A stretch of DNA of 64,000 nucleotides from Halarsenatibacter sp964630835 (GTDB taxonomy: Bacteria; Bacillota; Halanaerobiia; Halanaerobiales; Halarsenatibacteraceae), in the NCBI GenBank assembly GCA_964630835.1, contig CAZVZM010000001.1, positions 62,001-126,000 on the forward strand. Direction: 5' to 3'. Of this stretch, positions 26,765 through 35,008 are shown piece after piece; position 1 is the stretch's first letter, and every line of letters begins with the position of its first letter. A program made the position numbers and the translations under genes. The notes below the pieces were generated by a model. The model ran no database searches. It had not been told where the DNA came from and saw only the letters and a program-made list of their open reading frames with translations.

Positions 26765-27736
26765 ATGAAAAAAAGTTCAGTTCTATTTACTGTGGTAGCT
26801 CTAGTAATGGCTATTTCGCTAATTTCTGCACCTGCAATGGGAGCGGATGAATTTCCGGAACAGGAAATTAATATCATTGTTCCCTTTGCTCCCGGAGGCG
26901 GTACAGATGTTTATGTAAGAAATATATCTTCACACCTTGAAGAGGAACTGGGCGTTCCTGTTGTTGTAGAAAACATTGAAGGAGCCGCTTCTCTGCGCGG
27001 AATAGGTCTTGCTCATGGAGCGGAACCTGATGGATATACTTTAATTGCTTTTAATCCACCATCTCCACATATGGCTATTGCCACACAGGGAGCCCACTTT
27101 ACCGTAGATGAATTTGAATTAATCGGAGGTTATGCTATGGAGGGGCCGCTGCTTTCCGTACACCCCGATCAGCCCTATGAAACTTTTGAAGAGGTACAGG
27201 AAGCATATCGCGAGGGTGAAATTGAACTTCATGCTACCCAGTCTGAAGGAACAATATTGCATATATCCACCGTTCTGGCCATGGAGTTTGCAGAGCTGGA
27301 AATAGATGAGTATATCCCCTATCCCGGTTCTGGAGAGATTATAGCTGCTATGATAAGAGAAGAGGCTCCAACAGGAATTTCTACAGCCGGAGCAGCTATA
27401 GATCATATTGCTGATGGTTCATTGAGACCCATTGTTTTCATGGGACATGAGAGATATCCAGGACTTCCGGATGTTCCTTCAATCGCTGAACTGGGTTACG
27501 AAGAAGCTGCTTTGCCGCAGTTTAGACTTCTGGCGGCTCCCGAGGGGACACCTGAAGAAATAGTGGACACACTGGAAAATGCTCTTCTCAGCGCTTTAGA
27601 GCAGGATGAACTGCTGGAATGGGCTGAGGAAGCCGATAGACCGGTTGAGCCTCTGACCGGCGAACAGGTTACTCAAATGAATGAGGATCTGGGAGAAACC
27701 ATGGAATTTCTGCAGGAAGAGGGTATACTGGATTAA
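26765..27736 (+). CDS. tctC: Tripartite tricarboxylate transporter substrate-binding protein (TctC family)
   Basis: This 323-residue protein is a periplasmic-type binding protein. A signal peptide covers about residues 1-26, ending at SAPAMGA. The family motifs follow: INIIVPFAPGGGTDVYVR with the beta-alpha substrate loop, a YTLIAFNPPS segment and DVPSIAELGYEEA. TctC proteins bind citrate, other di- and tricarboxylates, or aromatic acids. A GGGGGG site precedes the ATG. It delivers substrate to TctA/TctB encoded next. The substrate cannot be read from sequence, but the neighbours favour an oxidisable organic acid. Confidence 0.92.
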   Translation: MKKSSVLFTVVALVMAISLISAPAMGADEFPEQEINIIVPFAPGGGTDVYVRNISSHLEEELGVPVVVENIEGAASLRGIGLAHGAEPDGYTLIAFNPPSPHMAIATQGAHFTVDEFELIGGYAMEGPLLSVHPDQPYETFEEVQEAYREGEIELHATQSEGTILHISTVLAMEFAELEIDEYIPYPGSGEIIAAMIREEAPTGISTAGAAIDHIADGSLRPIVFMGHERYPGLPDVPSIAELGYEEAALPQFRLLAAPEGTPEEIVDTLENALLSALEQDELLEWAEEADRPVEPLTGEQVTQMNEDLGETMEFLQEEGILD

Positions 27737-27755
27737 ATTAAAAACCAGTGTATTT

Positions 27756-27784
27756 CCGGTGCAGCAGCTTCCCTGCTGCACCGG
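27756..27784 (+). terminator. Hairpin between tctC and tctB
   Basis: CCGGTGCAGCAG (27756-27767) pairs perfectly with CTGCTGCACCGG (27773-27784) around a 5-base loop, followed by ATTTTAT. It probably acts as a partial terminator or mRNA-stabilising hairpin that raises binding-protein expression over the membrane subunits. Confidence 0.7.
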
Positions 27785-27862
27785 ATTTTATAACTGATTT
27801 ATAAAAGTGGTCATAAAGTTTTAACTTTTATTCTATGTATTTGGAAGGGAGGAGGATCTAGT

Positions 27863-28357
27863 TTGAAGGCCCTAAAAAATATTCTTATTAGATTTGACAG
27901 CCTCCTGGAAGTGCTGCTTCTTATTATAATTTTAGGTGTATCAATTTTTTTTCACCTGGAAGCATATTCTTTTTCAGACGATTCAAGAATTTATCCTCTG
28001 GTCACTTCCGGACTGGCCATAATTTTAACAGTTATTTATGTAACTATGAAGCTTTATAAAAACAGAGATAAAAAAGCCTCGGAAGAAGATTTTAAAAATT
28101 TAATTAACCCCACTTTCAAAAGGGTGCTATTTTCTGCTGTTTCTTTTGTTATATACCTTCTGGCTGTATATTATTTCGGTTTTTTCTTGGCTTCAATCGC
28201 TTATATGATTTCCTATCCTCTGGCACTCGGTTTTAGAAAAATTCCGACCATCATTATAGGTGTTATAACCGTAGCAGTCATAATTCTGGCATTTGAGTAT
28301 GTGCTGGGTGCCGGTTTGGTTTCGGGAGAGCTTATTGAGCTGGATTTCTTATTTTAA
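27863..28357 (+). CDS. tctB: Tripartite tricarboxylate transporter small membrane subunit (TctB family)
   Basis: This 164-residue protein has four predicted membrane helices (around residues 15-33, 47-65, 90-110 and 130-150), typical of TctB. It starts with TTG after a strong GGAGGAGG. Sequence conservation in TctB is low, so the call rests on topology, size and position between tctC and tctA. Confidence 0.85.
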   Translation: MKALKNILIRFDSLLEVLLLIIILGVSIFFHLEAYSFSDDSRIYPLVTSGLAIILTVIYVTMKLYKNRDKKASEEDFKNLINPTFKRVLFSAVSFVIYLLAVYYFGFFLASIAYMISYPLALGFRKIPTIIIGVITVAVIILAFEYVLGAGLVSGELIELDFLF

Positions 28358-28430
28358 ACCTGAAATTATACAATTGATGGAACAGATTATAAAATTACGA
28401 TAGAATAACAACATTAAGGAGAGGAAACCT

Positions 28431-29918
28431 ATGTTAGGCATTTTAGGTGAGGCGATGTTATTTATAGTTCAACCCTATACACTGCTGCTGGTTTTAGCAG
28501 GAGTTATAGTGGGAGTGATAGTGGGTGCCATTCCCGGAGTGGGTCCTCCGGTTGCAATAGCGCTTTTGATTCCAATAAGCTATCCGCTCGGGCCCAATTA
28601 TGCATTGGTGCTGCTTGTCAGTGTTTACAGCGGGGGAATGTTTGGTGGGGCTATAGCCTCAATACTGATAAATGCCCCGGGCACGGGAGCTTCGGCTGCG
28701 ACCACAATTGACGGATATCCTATGGCCCGGAAAGGGCAGGCTCAAACAGCCCTCTCAATTGCTGCTTTTTCATCCGCTCTGGGAGGGATTTTTTCCGGGA
28801 TCGTTCTTCTCTTTGGCATACCCTATCTGAGAGAGTTTGTATTGATGTTTGGAACTCCTGAATTCTTTTTGCTCGGCATACTTGGTATTGTTTTGATTGC
28901 CGTTGTAAGTAAAAAGTCAATGTTAAAGGGTTTGATCGGAGGTTGCTTTGGCCTTATGATGACAACAATAGGCATCGCTCCCATGGATGCCCAGATAAGA
29001 TATACTTTTGATCTCTTTGCACTATACGATGGCATAGGATTTTTGCCGGCAATAATTGGTCTCTTTGCCATTGCAGAGATGCTGAAACTGGCAGGGGAGG
29101 ATGCTTTAGGAATTTCAAAAGATTTAACTCTTTCAGGAAGCACGCTGGAAGGGATTAAGGTTGTTCTAAGAAACAAGCTCCTTTCTCTCAGGTCCGCTAT
29201 ATTTGGATTGTTGATCGGTACTGTCCCAGGAGCAGGAGGAACTACTGCATCATTTATCGTATATTCACAGCTGAGTTCTTCTGCAGATGAATCGGAAGGG
29301 TATGGTGAGGGTAATCCTAAAGGCCTTGTAGCCACTGAGTCTTCAAACAATGCTGTTATTGGGGGAGCTCTGGTTCCCACTCTGCTTTTTGGTATTCCCG
29401 GGAGCTCCACCACTGCCGTGCTTTTAGGTGGTATGCTCATACACGGGCTGAGGCCCGGTCTGGAGTTGTTTGAAGGAGAAGGTCTATTTACAGTTTATAT
29501 AATTGCCCTGGCTCTTGTGCTCGGTCATCTGATGAAATTTATTCTGGGGATTTCAGGATCAGGGCTTTTCAGCAAGGCTACGACTCTGAGAAAAGAAATT
29601 CTCATTCCAGCAGTGATGATTCTTTCTTCAATCGGTATCTATATTATTGATCTGAACCATTTTGATCTGGTTCTGATTACAGTTTTCGGATTTATAGGCT
29701 ACCTGATGGTTAAAAATAACTATCCGGTGATACCAATTATACTGGCTGTGATACTGGGTGGAATGATAGAAGCTGATCTTTACAGGAGTTTAAGAATTGG
29801 AAGAGGTTCTTTGTTGTTTCTCCTGGAGAGGCCAATTTCGATTGTACTGATTGTATGTATGATTATAATTCTTTCCAGCCCCATTTTGAAAAAACTGTAT
29901 AAGCGGGTCTCAAATTAA
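28431..29918 (+). CDS. tctA: Tripartite tricarboxylate transporter large membrane subunit (TctA family)
   Basis: This 495-residue membrane protein has about twelve helices. It shows the TctA hallmarks GAIPGVGPPVAIALLIP near residue 33, the LINAPGTGASAATTIDGYPMARKGQA segment and a second mirrored half with GTVPGAGGTTASFIVYSQLS and PTLLFGIPGSSTTAVLLGGM. It forms the carboxylate channel with TctB. AAGGAGAGG precedes the ATG. Confidence 0.95.
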   Translation: MLGILGEAMLFIVQPYTLLLVLAGVIVGVIVGAIPGVGPPVAIALLIPISYPLGPNYALVLLVSVYSGGMFGGAIASILINAPGTGASAATTIDGYPMARKGQAQTALSIAAFSSALGGIFSGIVLLFGIPYLREFVLMFGTPEFFLLGILGIVLIAVVSKKSMLKGLIGGCFGLMMTTIGIAPMDAQIRYTFDLFALYDGIGFLPAIIGLFAIAEMLKLAGEDALGISKDLTLSGSTLEGIKVVLRNKLLSLRSAIFGLLIGTVPGAGGTTASFIVYSQLSSSADESEGYGEGNPKGLVATESSNNAVIGGALVPTLLFGIPGSSTTAVLLGGMLIHGLRPGLELFEGEGLFTVYIIALALVLGHLMKFILGISGSGLFSKATTLRKEILIPAVMILSSIGIYIIDLNHFDLVLITVFGFIGYLMVKNNYPVIPIILAVILGGMIEADLYRSLRIGRGSLLFLLERPISIVLIVCMIIILSSPILKKLYKRVSN

Positions 29919-29978
29919 GAAAATTATGCTTTGCAGGAATCGTTGTTTTCACCCTTAATTAATTAGGTGGGAGATAAT

Positions 29979-31046
29979 TTGACTGAAAATCAAAATAGAG
30001 TTTATCCTGAGCGCCTGGAATTTTTCACTCGCAAGCTGCTTCAGGCAGCTGGTCTTTGTAAAAACCATGCCGAAATTGTGACTTCATCTCTTATTGATGC
30101 AAATGTCAGCGGTAAAGATAGTCATGGTGTAACCAGGCTGCCAACTTATTTGAAAAGGCTGGAGAGAGGGTTGATTAATAGGCGGCCTCGAATAAGTTTT
30201 AAAAAGAAATCGGATGGGACCGGCATTGTTGATGGTGACAATGGCATGGGACATATTGCTGCCATGAAAGCAGCAGAAAAGTCGGCAGAAATTGCGGAAG
30301 AAACTGGAGCTGCTTTTATTGGAGTTAAAAACAGCAACCACTTTGGAACAGCGGGTTATTATGCAAAACATATTCTTTCTAATAATAAAATAGGATTTGT
30401 TTTTTCCAGTGCTGCCCCCACCATGGTTCCTCACGGAGGAGCAACACCTGTTTTGGGAACCAATCCCCTGGCAGCAGGTATTCCCACCAGAGGAGAATTT
30501 CCAATTGTTATAGATATGGCTACAAGTGTGGTGGCCCGGGGCAATATTTTGCTTGCCGATAAAGAAGGAAAGAAGATTCCTGAGGGCTGGGCTGTTGATA
30601 CTGAGGGTAGGCCTACAACTGATGCCGGGAAGGCTCTGGAAGGAGCTGTTCTCCCATTTGCAGGGCCTAAAGGATATTCGCTGGCTTTACTGGTTGATGT
30701 GCTTTCAGGTGTATTGACCGGGGCTTCCTGGGGTAAACATATAAATTCTCAAAATACCGACTTTGAAAATCCTCAGGATCTTGGGCATTTTATGGGGGCA
30801 ATTGATATTGAAACCTTCATGACTCTTGATGTATTCAGGGAGAGAATACAGGAGTTTGTAAGAGAAATTAAGGATATCCCCCCTGCTCCGGATCAGGAGG
30901 AAGTTATGTTGCCGGGGGAAATAGAAGCCCGGACCGAAAGAAAAAGGCGCAGGGAAGGAATACCCATACCACTTTCTGTTGCGGGAGAGTTAAAAGATCT
31001 GGGTGACAAATATGATCTGGACAGGAATCTGCTTGAAGTTTTTTGA
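29979..31046 (+). CDS. Ldh_2-family (malate/L-sulfolactate/ureidoglycolate-type) dehydrogenase
   Basis: This NAD(P)-dependent enzyme family oxidises 2-hydroxyacids such as L-malate, L-lactate, sulfolactate and ureidoglycolate. The signature DSHGVTRLPTYLKRL lies near residue 45, and GVKNSNHFGTAGYYA and GTNPLAAGIPT follow. The C-terminal GPKGYSLALLVDVLSG is also typical. A GTG at 29967 is in frame, but GGGAG at 29969-29973 serves the TTG at 29979, giving 355 residues. It lies directly after tctA, so it probably performs the first oxidation of the imported acid. Confidence 0.86.
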   Translation: MTENQNRVYPERLEFFTRKLLQAAGLCKNHAEIVTSSLIDANVSGKDSHGVTRLPTYLKRLERGLINRRPRISFKKKSDGTGIVDGDNGMGHIAAMKAAEKSAEIAEETGAAFIGVKNSNHFGTAGYYAKHILSNNKIGFVFSSAAPTMVPHGGATPVLGTNPLAAGIPTRGEFPIVIDMATSVVARGNILLADKEGKKIPEGWAVDTEGRPTTDAGKALEGAVLPFAGPKGYSLALLVDVLSGVLTGASWGKHINSQNTDFENPQDLGHFMGAIDIETFMTLDVFRERIQEFVREIKDIPPAPDQEEVMLPGEIEARTERKRRREGIPIPLSVAGELKDLGDKYDLDRNLLEVF

Positions 31047-31090
31047 TCCCAAACCTTTGAAAGTTATCTTTTTCTTAACAGGATATATCA

Positions 31091-32377
31091 ATGCTTTTAG
31101 GGAGGTATATATCAATCGGAAAATTATTTTCACAGAATTTGCACGATAAAATAAGAGATAAATTTCATTACGTTGATGAGAGCCCCTACGCCGGTCGGAG
31201 AATTTTTCTGGACTCCGTTTCAGGGGCTTTGAGGTTAAAAGACATGGGAGAAAGAGCATGTAAAGAAGTCAAATCCTATGCCCAAAAAAATAGAGTTGAT
31301 CCTGCCTCTGTTCATTTTGCTGAAATTAAGAGGAAATTCAAAAGCGATGCCCGGCTATTTTTCGGAACAGATTCGGGTAATATTGTGCCCGCAATGAGCG
31401 GCACTCACGCCATTTATCGCTGTGTAAATGCTGTCTGTGCCGCTGCGAAAGCCGGAAATAATATTGTAACTACAGGCCTGGAACACCCGGCCGCTTATGA
31501 AGCAACACATCAATTTGCCCAAAAATACGATCTGGAGAGAAGAGTGGCAGATTTTGATCCTGAGAGTGGATTTGTGCCCGCAGATAATATCTTAGAACAT
31601 GTGGATCAGGATACAGAGCTGCTTATGATTATTCATGGCTCAAATGTTACCGGTGCTGTGAATAATATTAAAGAAATTGTTGCGAGAGCCCGAAAAAAGA
31701 ATCCGGATATTTATGCTGTCGTGGATGGAGTTCAATATGCACCCCATGGTTTGATCAATGTTGAAGAGCTGGGTGTGGATGCCTATGCTATAAGCGGCTA
31801 TAAAATATTTTGCAAGAAGGGCAGCGGGATAGCCTGGATAAATGAAAGATTTGATCGGCTTCCTCACTGGCAGTTTCGTGAGAGGCCGGAAGGAGAATGG
31901 GCAATTGGCGCAGAGGATGAGTCCACATATGCGGGTTTTTCAGCAGTCATAAACTATCTTAAATGGTTGGGTGAAAAATTTGTCAGCAGTGACGATGAAA
32001 GGGACAGAGTTTCTGCTGCTATGGAAAAAATAAGTTCCCATACTGAAGCCCTGATGGCAACTGCCCTGGAGGGCAGTGAAGGTCAGAAAGGACTGCGGAA
32101 AATGAGGAATGTAAAGATTTTTGGGCTTAAGGGCAGGCCGGAAAATAGAACCGGTCTCATATCATTTAAAATTGAAGGTGAGGACTCACTTGAAGCTGCC
32201 CGAAAATATTTTGATAAGTTCGGAATCAGTCTCAGCACCAGGGAAATGAACATATATGCCAGACACATTCTTGAAAGGCTGGGAGTGAACAATCTGATCA
32301 GAGCTTCATTTTGTCATTATAATTGTCAGCGGGAGATTAAGGAATTCATTGACGCAACTAATAAGCTGCAAAGCTAA
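31091..32377 (+). CDS. Class V PLP aminotransferase / cysteine-desulfurase-like protein
   Basis: This 428-residue protein has the SufS/CsdA-like class V fold with the PLP lysine in AISGYKIFCKKGSG and the preceding YAVVDGVQYAPHG segment. The N-terminal FLDSVSGAL replaces the usual DNAATT-type start. It could be a desulfurase, a lyase or an aminotransferase. The ATG at 31091 lacks a good site; a GGGAGG at 31099-31104 lies just inside the frame, so the true start may be a little downstream at a non-ATG codon. Nearby iron-sulfur proteins make a sulfur role possible, but operon position suggests catabolism. Confidence 0.75.
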   Translation: MLLGRYISIGKLFSQNLHDKIRDKFHYVDESPYAGRRIFLDSVSGALRLKDMGERACKEVKSYAQKNRVDPASVHFAEIKRKFKSDARLFFGTDSGNIVPAMSGTHAIYRCVNAVCAAAKAGNNIVTTGLEHPAAYEATHQFAQKYDLERRVADFDPESGFVPADNILEHVDQDTELLMIIHGSNVTGAVNNIKEIVARARKKNPDIYAVVDGVQYAPHGLINVEELGVDAYAISGYKIFCKKGSGIAWINERFDRLPHWQFRERPEGEWAIGAEDESTYAGFSAVINYLKWLGEKFVSSDDERDRVSAAMEKISSHTEALMATALEGSEGQKGLRKMRNVKIFGLKGRPENRTGLISFKIEGEDSLEAARKYFDKFGISLSTREMNIYARHILERLGVNNLIRASFCHYNCQREIKEFIDATNKLQS

Positions 32378-32389
32378 GATTGATTTATA

Positions 32390-32545
32390 ATGGTTTTAAT
32401 TGTCCTGCTGAAGTTGGTCAATGCCCTGGGAGCTCCTTTGCTGGCTGCAAATGTGATCGTCATGCTGCTGGCATCCTTTTTGATGGGTTTATCAGCTCTG
32501 GGCTGGCCCGGCCTTTACTACACTGCGGTGAGTGAAAAAAGCAGA
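32390..32545 (+). pseudogene. Possible remnant of an MFS transporter
   Basis: A short frame encodes two hydrophobic helices and a segment SALGWPGLYYTAVSEKSRG that resembles the loop region of MFS permeases (ALGWNGLY..E pattern). There is no ribosome binding site, and the frame runs into the start of the lyase gene. It looks like the decayed end of a deleted transporter gene. Low confidence because hydrophobic short frames can arise by chance. Confidence 0.35.
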
Positions 32546-32558
32546 GGAGTGAACTTAT

Positions 32559-33431
32559 ATGCTGCGCTCTATTTTATTTATGCCCGGAAACAATGAAAAA
32601 ATATTAAGCAGGGTGGAGAAGTTAAATGCGGATGCAGTAATTCTTGATCTGGAAGATGGAGTGCCGCCTGCAGAAAAGGAAAAAGCGCGGGAGCTGGTAT
32701 ACAGGCGCCTGCAAAGTCTGAAGGTAGCGGATCTTAAAAAAAGAATATATGTCAGGGTGAACGGCCCGGGTATGGGGTGTATGCGTGAGGACCTGAGAGC
32801 AGTTCTGTCTCCTGTGCTTGATGGTCTTATGCTTCCTATGGTTAACTCAACGCAAGAGATACATAAATTAACCACTCTGCTCACTGTATTAAGCACCGGC
32901 AAAAAAGATATAAAGCTAAATGAGCTCAGCCTTCTGCTCAATGTGGAAACGGCCAGGGGAATTCTCAATCTCTCTGAGCTTATGTCAGCTACAGATCTGG
33001 TGAGCGGTGCAGCTCTGGGGGGAGAAGATCTTTCTTTGGATATGAGGGCCAAACGAACTTCAGGTGGCAATGAGATTGCTTATGCCCGTTCTCACCTGGT
33101 GATGGCTTCCAGGGCAGCAGACAAACTTGCTATTGATACGGTTTTTACCGATATTGAAGATACAGAAGGCTTAAGAAAAGAGGCCAGGGAGGCTGCCCGG
33201 ATGGGTTATGATGGCAAATTGCTGATCCATCCGTCTCAAATAGAACCTGTTAACGAAATATTTATGCCGGCTCCGGAGGAGATAAATTTTGCCCGCAGGG
33301 TTGTTGAAGCCTTTGAGCGGGGAGAAGAGGAGGGGCGGGGAGCTGTCAAAGTTGACGGCAAAATGGTGGATCCTCCGGTGGCCGCTCGCGCCAGGCGCAT
33401 TTTGGAGATGGCTGATGATAGAATTTTTTGA
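32559..33431 (+). CDS. CitE-like HpcH/HpaI-family lyase
   Basis: This 290-residue protein belongs to the citrate lyase beta/malyl-CoA lyase family, which makes or breaks C-C bonds next to a CoA ester. The core motif DAVILDLEDGVPPAEK, the metal ligand region LLLNVETARGILN and DMRAKRTSGGNEIAYARS are present. GKLLIHPSQIEPVNEIF near the C-terminus completes the family pattern. GAGGAG precedes the ATG. No citF or citD genes are near, so it is probably a stand-alone (e.g. malyl-, citramalyl- or hydroxyacyl-CoA) lyase rather than part of citrate lyase. Confidence 0.85.
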   Translation: MLRSILFMPGNNEKILSRVEKLNADAVILDLEDGVPPAEKEKARELVYRRLQSLKVADLKKRIYVRVNGPGMGCMREDLRAVLSPVLDGLMLPMVNSTQEIHKLTTLLTVLSTGKKDIKLNELSLLLNVETARGILNLSELMSATDLVSGAALGGEDLSLDMRAKRTSGGNEIAYARSHLVMASRAADKLAIDTVFTDIEDTEGLRKEAREAARMGYDGKLLIHPSQIEPVNEIFMPAPEEINFARRVVEAFERGEEEGRGAVKVDGKMVDPPVAARARRILEMADDRIF

Positions 33432-33492
33432 AAGCCAGCGTTAACGGATCTGGTTAGATTATATAACAGGCTATAACGATCGGGAAATTTCC

Positions 33493-33521
33493 TTGACAAA
33501 AGATATTCACTCTAATATAAT
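33493..33521 (+). promoter_or_regulatory. Consensus sigma-A promoter of the panB T-box operon
   Basis: TTGACA at 33493-33498 and TATAAT at 33516-33521 with a 17-base spacer: both hexamers match consensus exactly. Predicted start near 33528. Confidence 0.85.
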
Positions 33522-33574
33522 GGTTTAAAACCTGGAATTTAGTCTGGTAATTTATTGAAATACGAATATACAAT

Positions 33575-33860
33575 AAAAGCTATGATGAGGACGAGTAATC
33601 TATCTGGCTGCCGCAGAGAGGGAAAATCACCGGCTGAAAATTTTCCCGGCCTGCCGATGGACGAAAACCCCCTCTAAGCTGGCTCCTGAAATATTTCCTG
33701 ACGTGAAAAACATGGCCATTCAGGAAACTGTGTAAGGATTGCCCCGGCTGCTCCGTCGTTAAAAAGCATTTTGATGAGATAATTCGTTTTCCAAAAAAAC
33801 GAGTTAATTAGAGTGGAACCGCGGACCCTTCCGTCTCTTGTGAGGCGGAAGGGTTTTTTA
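33575..33860 (+). promoter_or_regulatory. T-box leader upstream of panB
   Basis: The leader has the stem I GA-rich base (GATGAGGACGAGTAA, 33584-33598), the AGAGAG bulge, an apical loop capped by a GGGAAAAT/ATTTTCCC stem, the T-box sequence AGAGTGGAACCGCGG (33810-33824) and a terminator CCCTTCCG..CGGAAGGG with six T residues (33826-33859). Uncharged tRNA would stabilise the antiterminator. The specifier region is CGAAAACCCCCTC (33662-33674). Either AAC (Asn) or ACC (Thr) can be read there. The T-box base after TGG is A, which needs a tRNA with U73 and so favours Thr over Asn (G73). The rest of the 650-base gap is repeat copy C. Confidence 0.88.
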
Positions 33861-33867
33861 TATTTGC

Positions 33868-33985
33868 ATGGAAGCTATGAAGCTCCGCTCACAATGAAAT
33901 TTTTCCTCTGCTTCCTATAATAAGAGATGAGCAGCTATCGTTTTACAGGCATATGTCGAAAATTTCACTAACGGTTATGGAGAAA
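33868..33985. repeat. Intergenic palindromic repeat (copy C)
   Basis: TGGAAGCTATGAAGCTCCGC followed by TCACAATGAAATTTTTCCTC, then CTTCCTATAATA and CTATCGTTTTACAGGCATAT. The first half matches copies F (inverted) and G; the second half matches copy B (inverted). It sits between the T-box terminator and panB, so it lies within the panB transcript. Confidence 0.75.
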
Positions 33986-34081
33986 AATTAAATTTAATAT
34001 ACCGGAAAATATGGGATTTCTATCACGAGAAATTTTCCGGGAAATATTAAATAAAAACAAACAAAACAGGAGGCAATAATC

Positions 34082-34933
34082 ATGTCAGAGAAAAAGACTA
34101 TACTCGATTTTCAGAGGATGAAGGAAGAAGGGGAGAAGGTGGCCTGGATAACTGCCTATGATTTTCCCACCGCATCCTTTGCAGAGAAGGCGGGAATGGA
34201 TATGATACTGGTGGGAGATTCGCTGGGGATGGTGGTAAAGGGTTATGAAGGGACTGAACCCGTTACCATGGAGGACTGCATATCACACTCTCAGGATGTA
34301 AGACGCGGGGCTCCAAACACTTACTGTATCGGCGATATGCCCTTTATGTCCTACCAGGTATCCTGTGAAGAGGCTGTGGCCAATGCGGGCAGATTTATAA
34401 AGGAGGCCGATATGGATGCCATAAAACTTGAAGGAGGTCGACGTGTCTGCAGGCAGGTAGAAGAGATAACTGCTGCAGGAATTGTAGTTTTTGGACACAT
34501 CGGATTGACTCCCCAGAGTTCGGGCCAGCTGGGAGGATTTAAGGCTCAGGGCCTGCATACTGACAGCGCCAGAGAGCTAATAGAGGATGCTCTGGCCCTT
34601 GAAGAAGCCGGCTGTGAGGCGATTTTAATCGAGGCTGTTCCTCCCCGCGTTACTGCCTTTATAGCGGATAAATTGGAAATCCCGGTTTATTCCATCGGGG
34701 CAGGTAAAGAATGCGATGGTCAGCTTCTCATATGTGGGGATATGCTGGGGATGTTTGAAGCCTTTACCCCCAAATTTGTAAAGAAATATGCCAATCTGGC
34801 AGAGATTGAGATAGATGCCTTTGAGGAATACATCGAGGATGTGAAGGAGGGGAAATTTCCGAAAGATGAACACGTCTATAATATACGTGATAGCGAGGAA
34901 AAGTTTGAAGAAATGTTCGATGAGTTTAGATGA
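34082..34933 (+). CDS. panB: 3-methyl-2-oxobutanoate hydroxymethyltransferase
   Basis: PanB adds a hydroxymethyl group from methylenetetrahydrofolate to 2-oxoisovalerate, the first step to pantothenate. The sequence shows ITAYDFPTASFAEKAG, the metal ligand motif LVGDSLGMVV, the second ligand region AIKLEGG and GHIGLTPQSSGQLGGF. Length (283) is normal. An AGGAGG site precedes the ATG. Its substrate is the IlvD product made by the operon downstream, which explains the linkage. panC and panD are not in the window. Confidence 0.95.
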   Translation: MSEKKTILDFQRMKEEGEKVAWITAYDFPTASFAEKAGMDMILVGDSLGMVVKGYEGTEPVTMEDCISHSQDVRRGAPNTYCIGDMPFMSYQVSCEEAVANAGRFIKEADMDAIKLEGGRRVCRQVEEITAAGIVVFGHIGLTPQSSGQLGGFKAQGLHTDSARELIEDALALEEAGCEAILIEAVPPRVTAFIADKLEIPVYSIGAGKECDGQLLICGDMLGMFEAFTPKFVKKYANLAEIEIDAFEEYIEDVKEGKFPKDEHVYNIRDSEEKFEEMFDEFR

Positions 34934-35008
34934 ATTTGAATATGGAAGCTTGATATTAAAACAGAGCTCTTCTTGAAGACCCAAAATAGTTGTGAGGAGG
35001 CAAATATA

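Noticed and set aside
31091..32377. Calling the class V PLP protein a cysteine desulfurase (sufS/nifS)
   Set aside because: The PLP lysine region fits the wider family, but no suf/isc genes are near and the N-terminal motif differs, so a specific name is not supported.
33626..33632. ATC (Ile) triplet in the panB T-box leader as specifier codon
   Set aside because: It lies in the apical part of stem I beside the AGAGAG bulge, paired or in the loop near GGGAAAAT/ATTTTCCC, not in the specifier loop.
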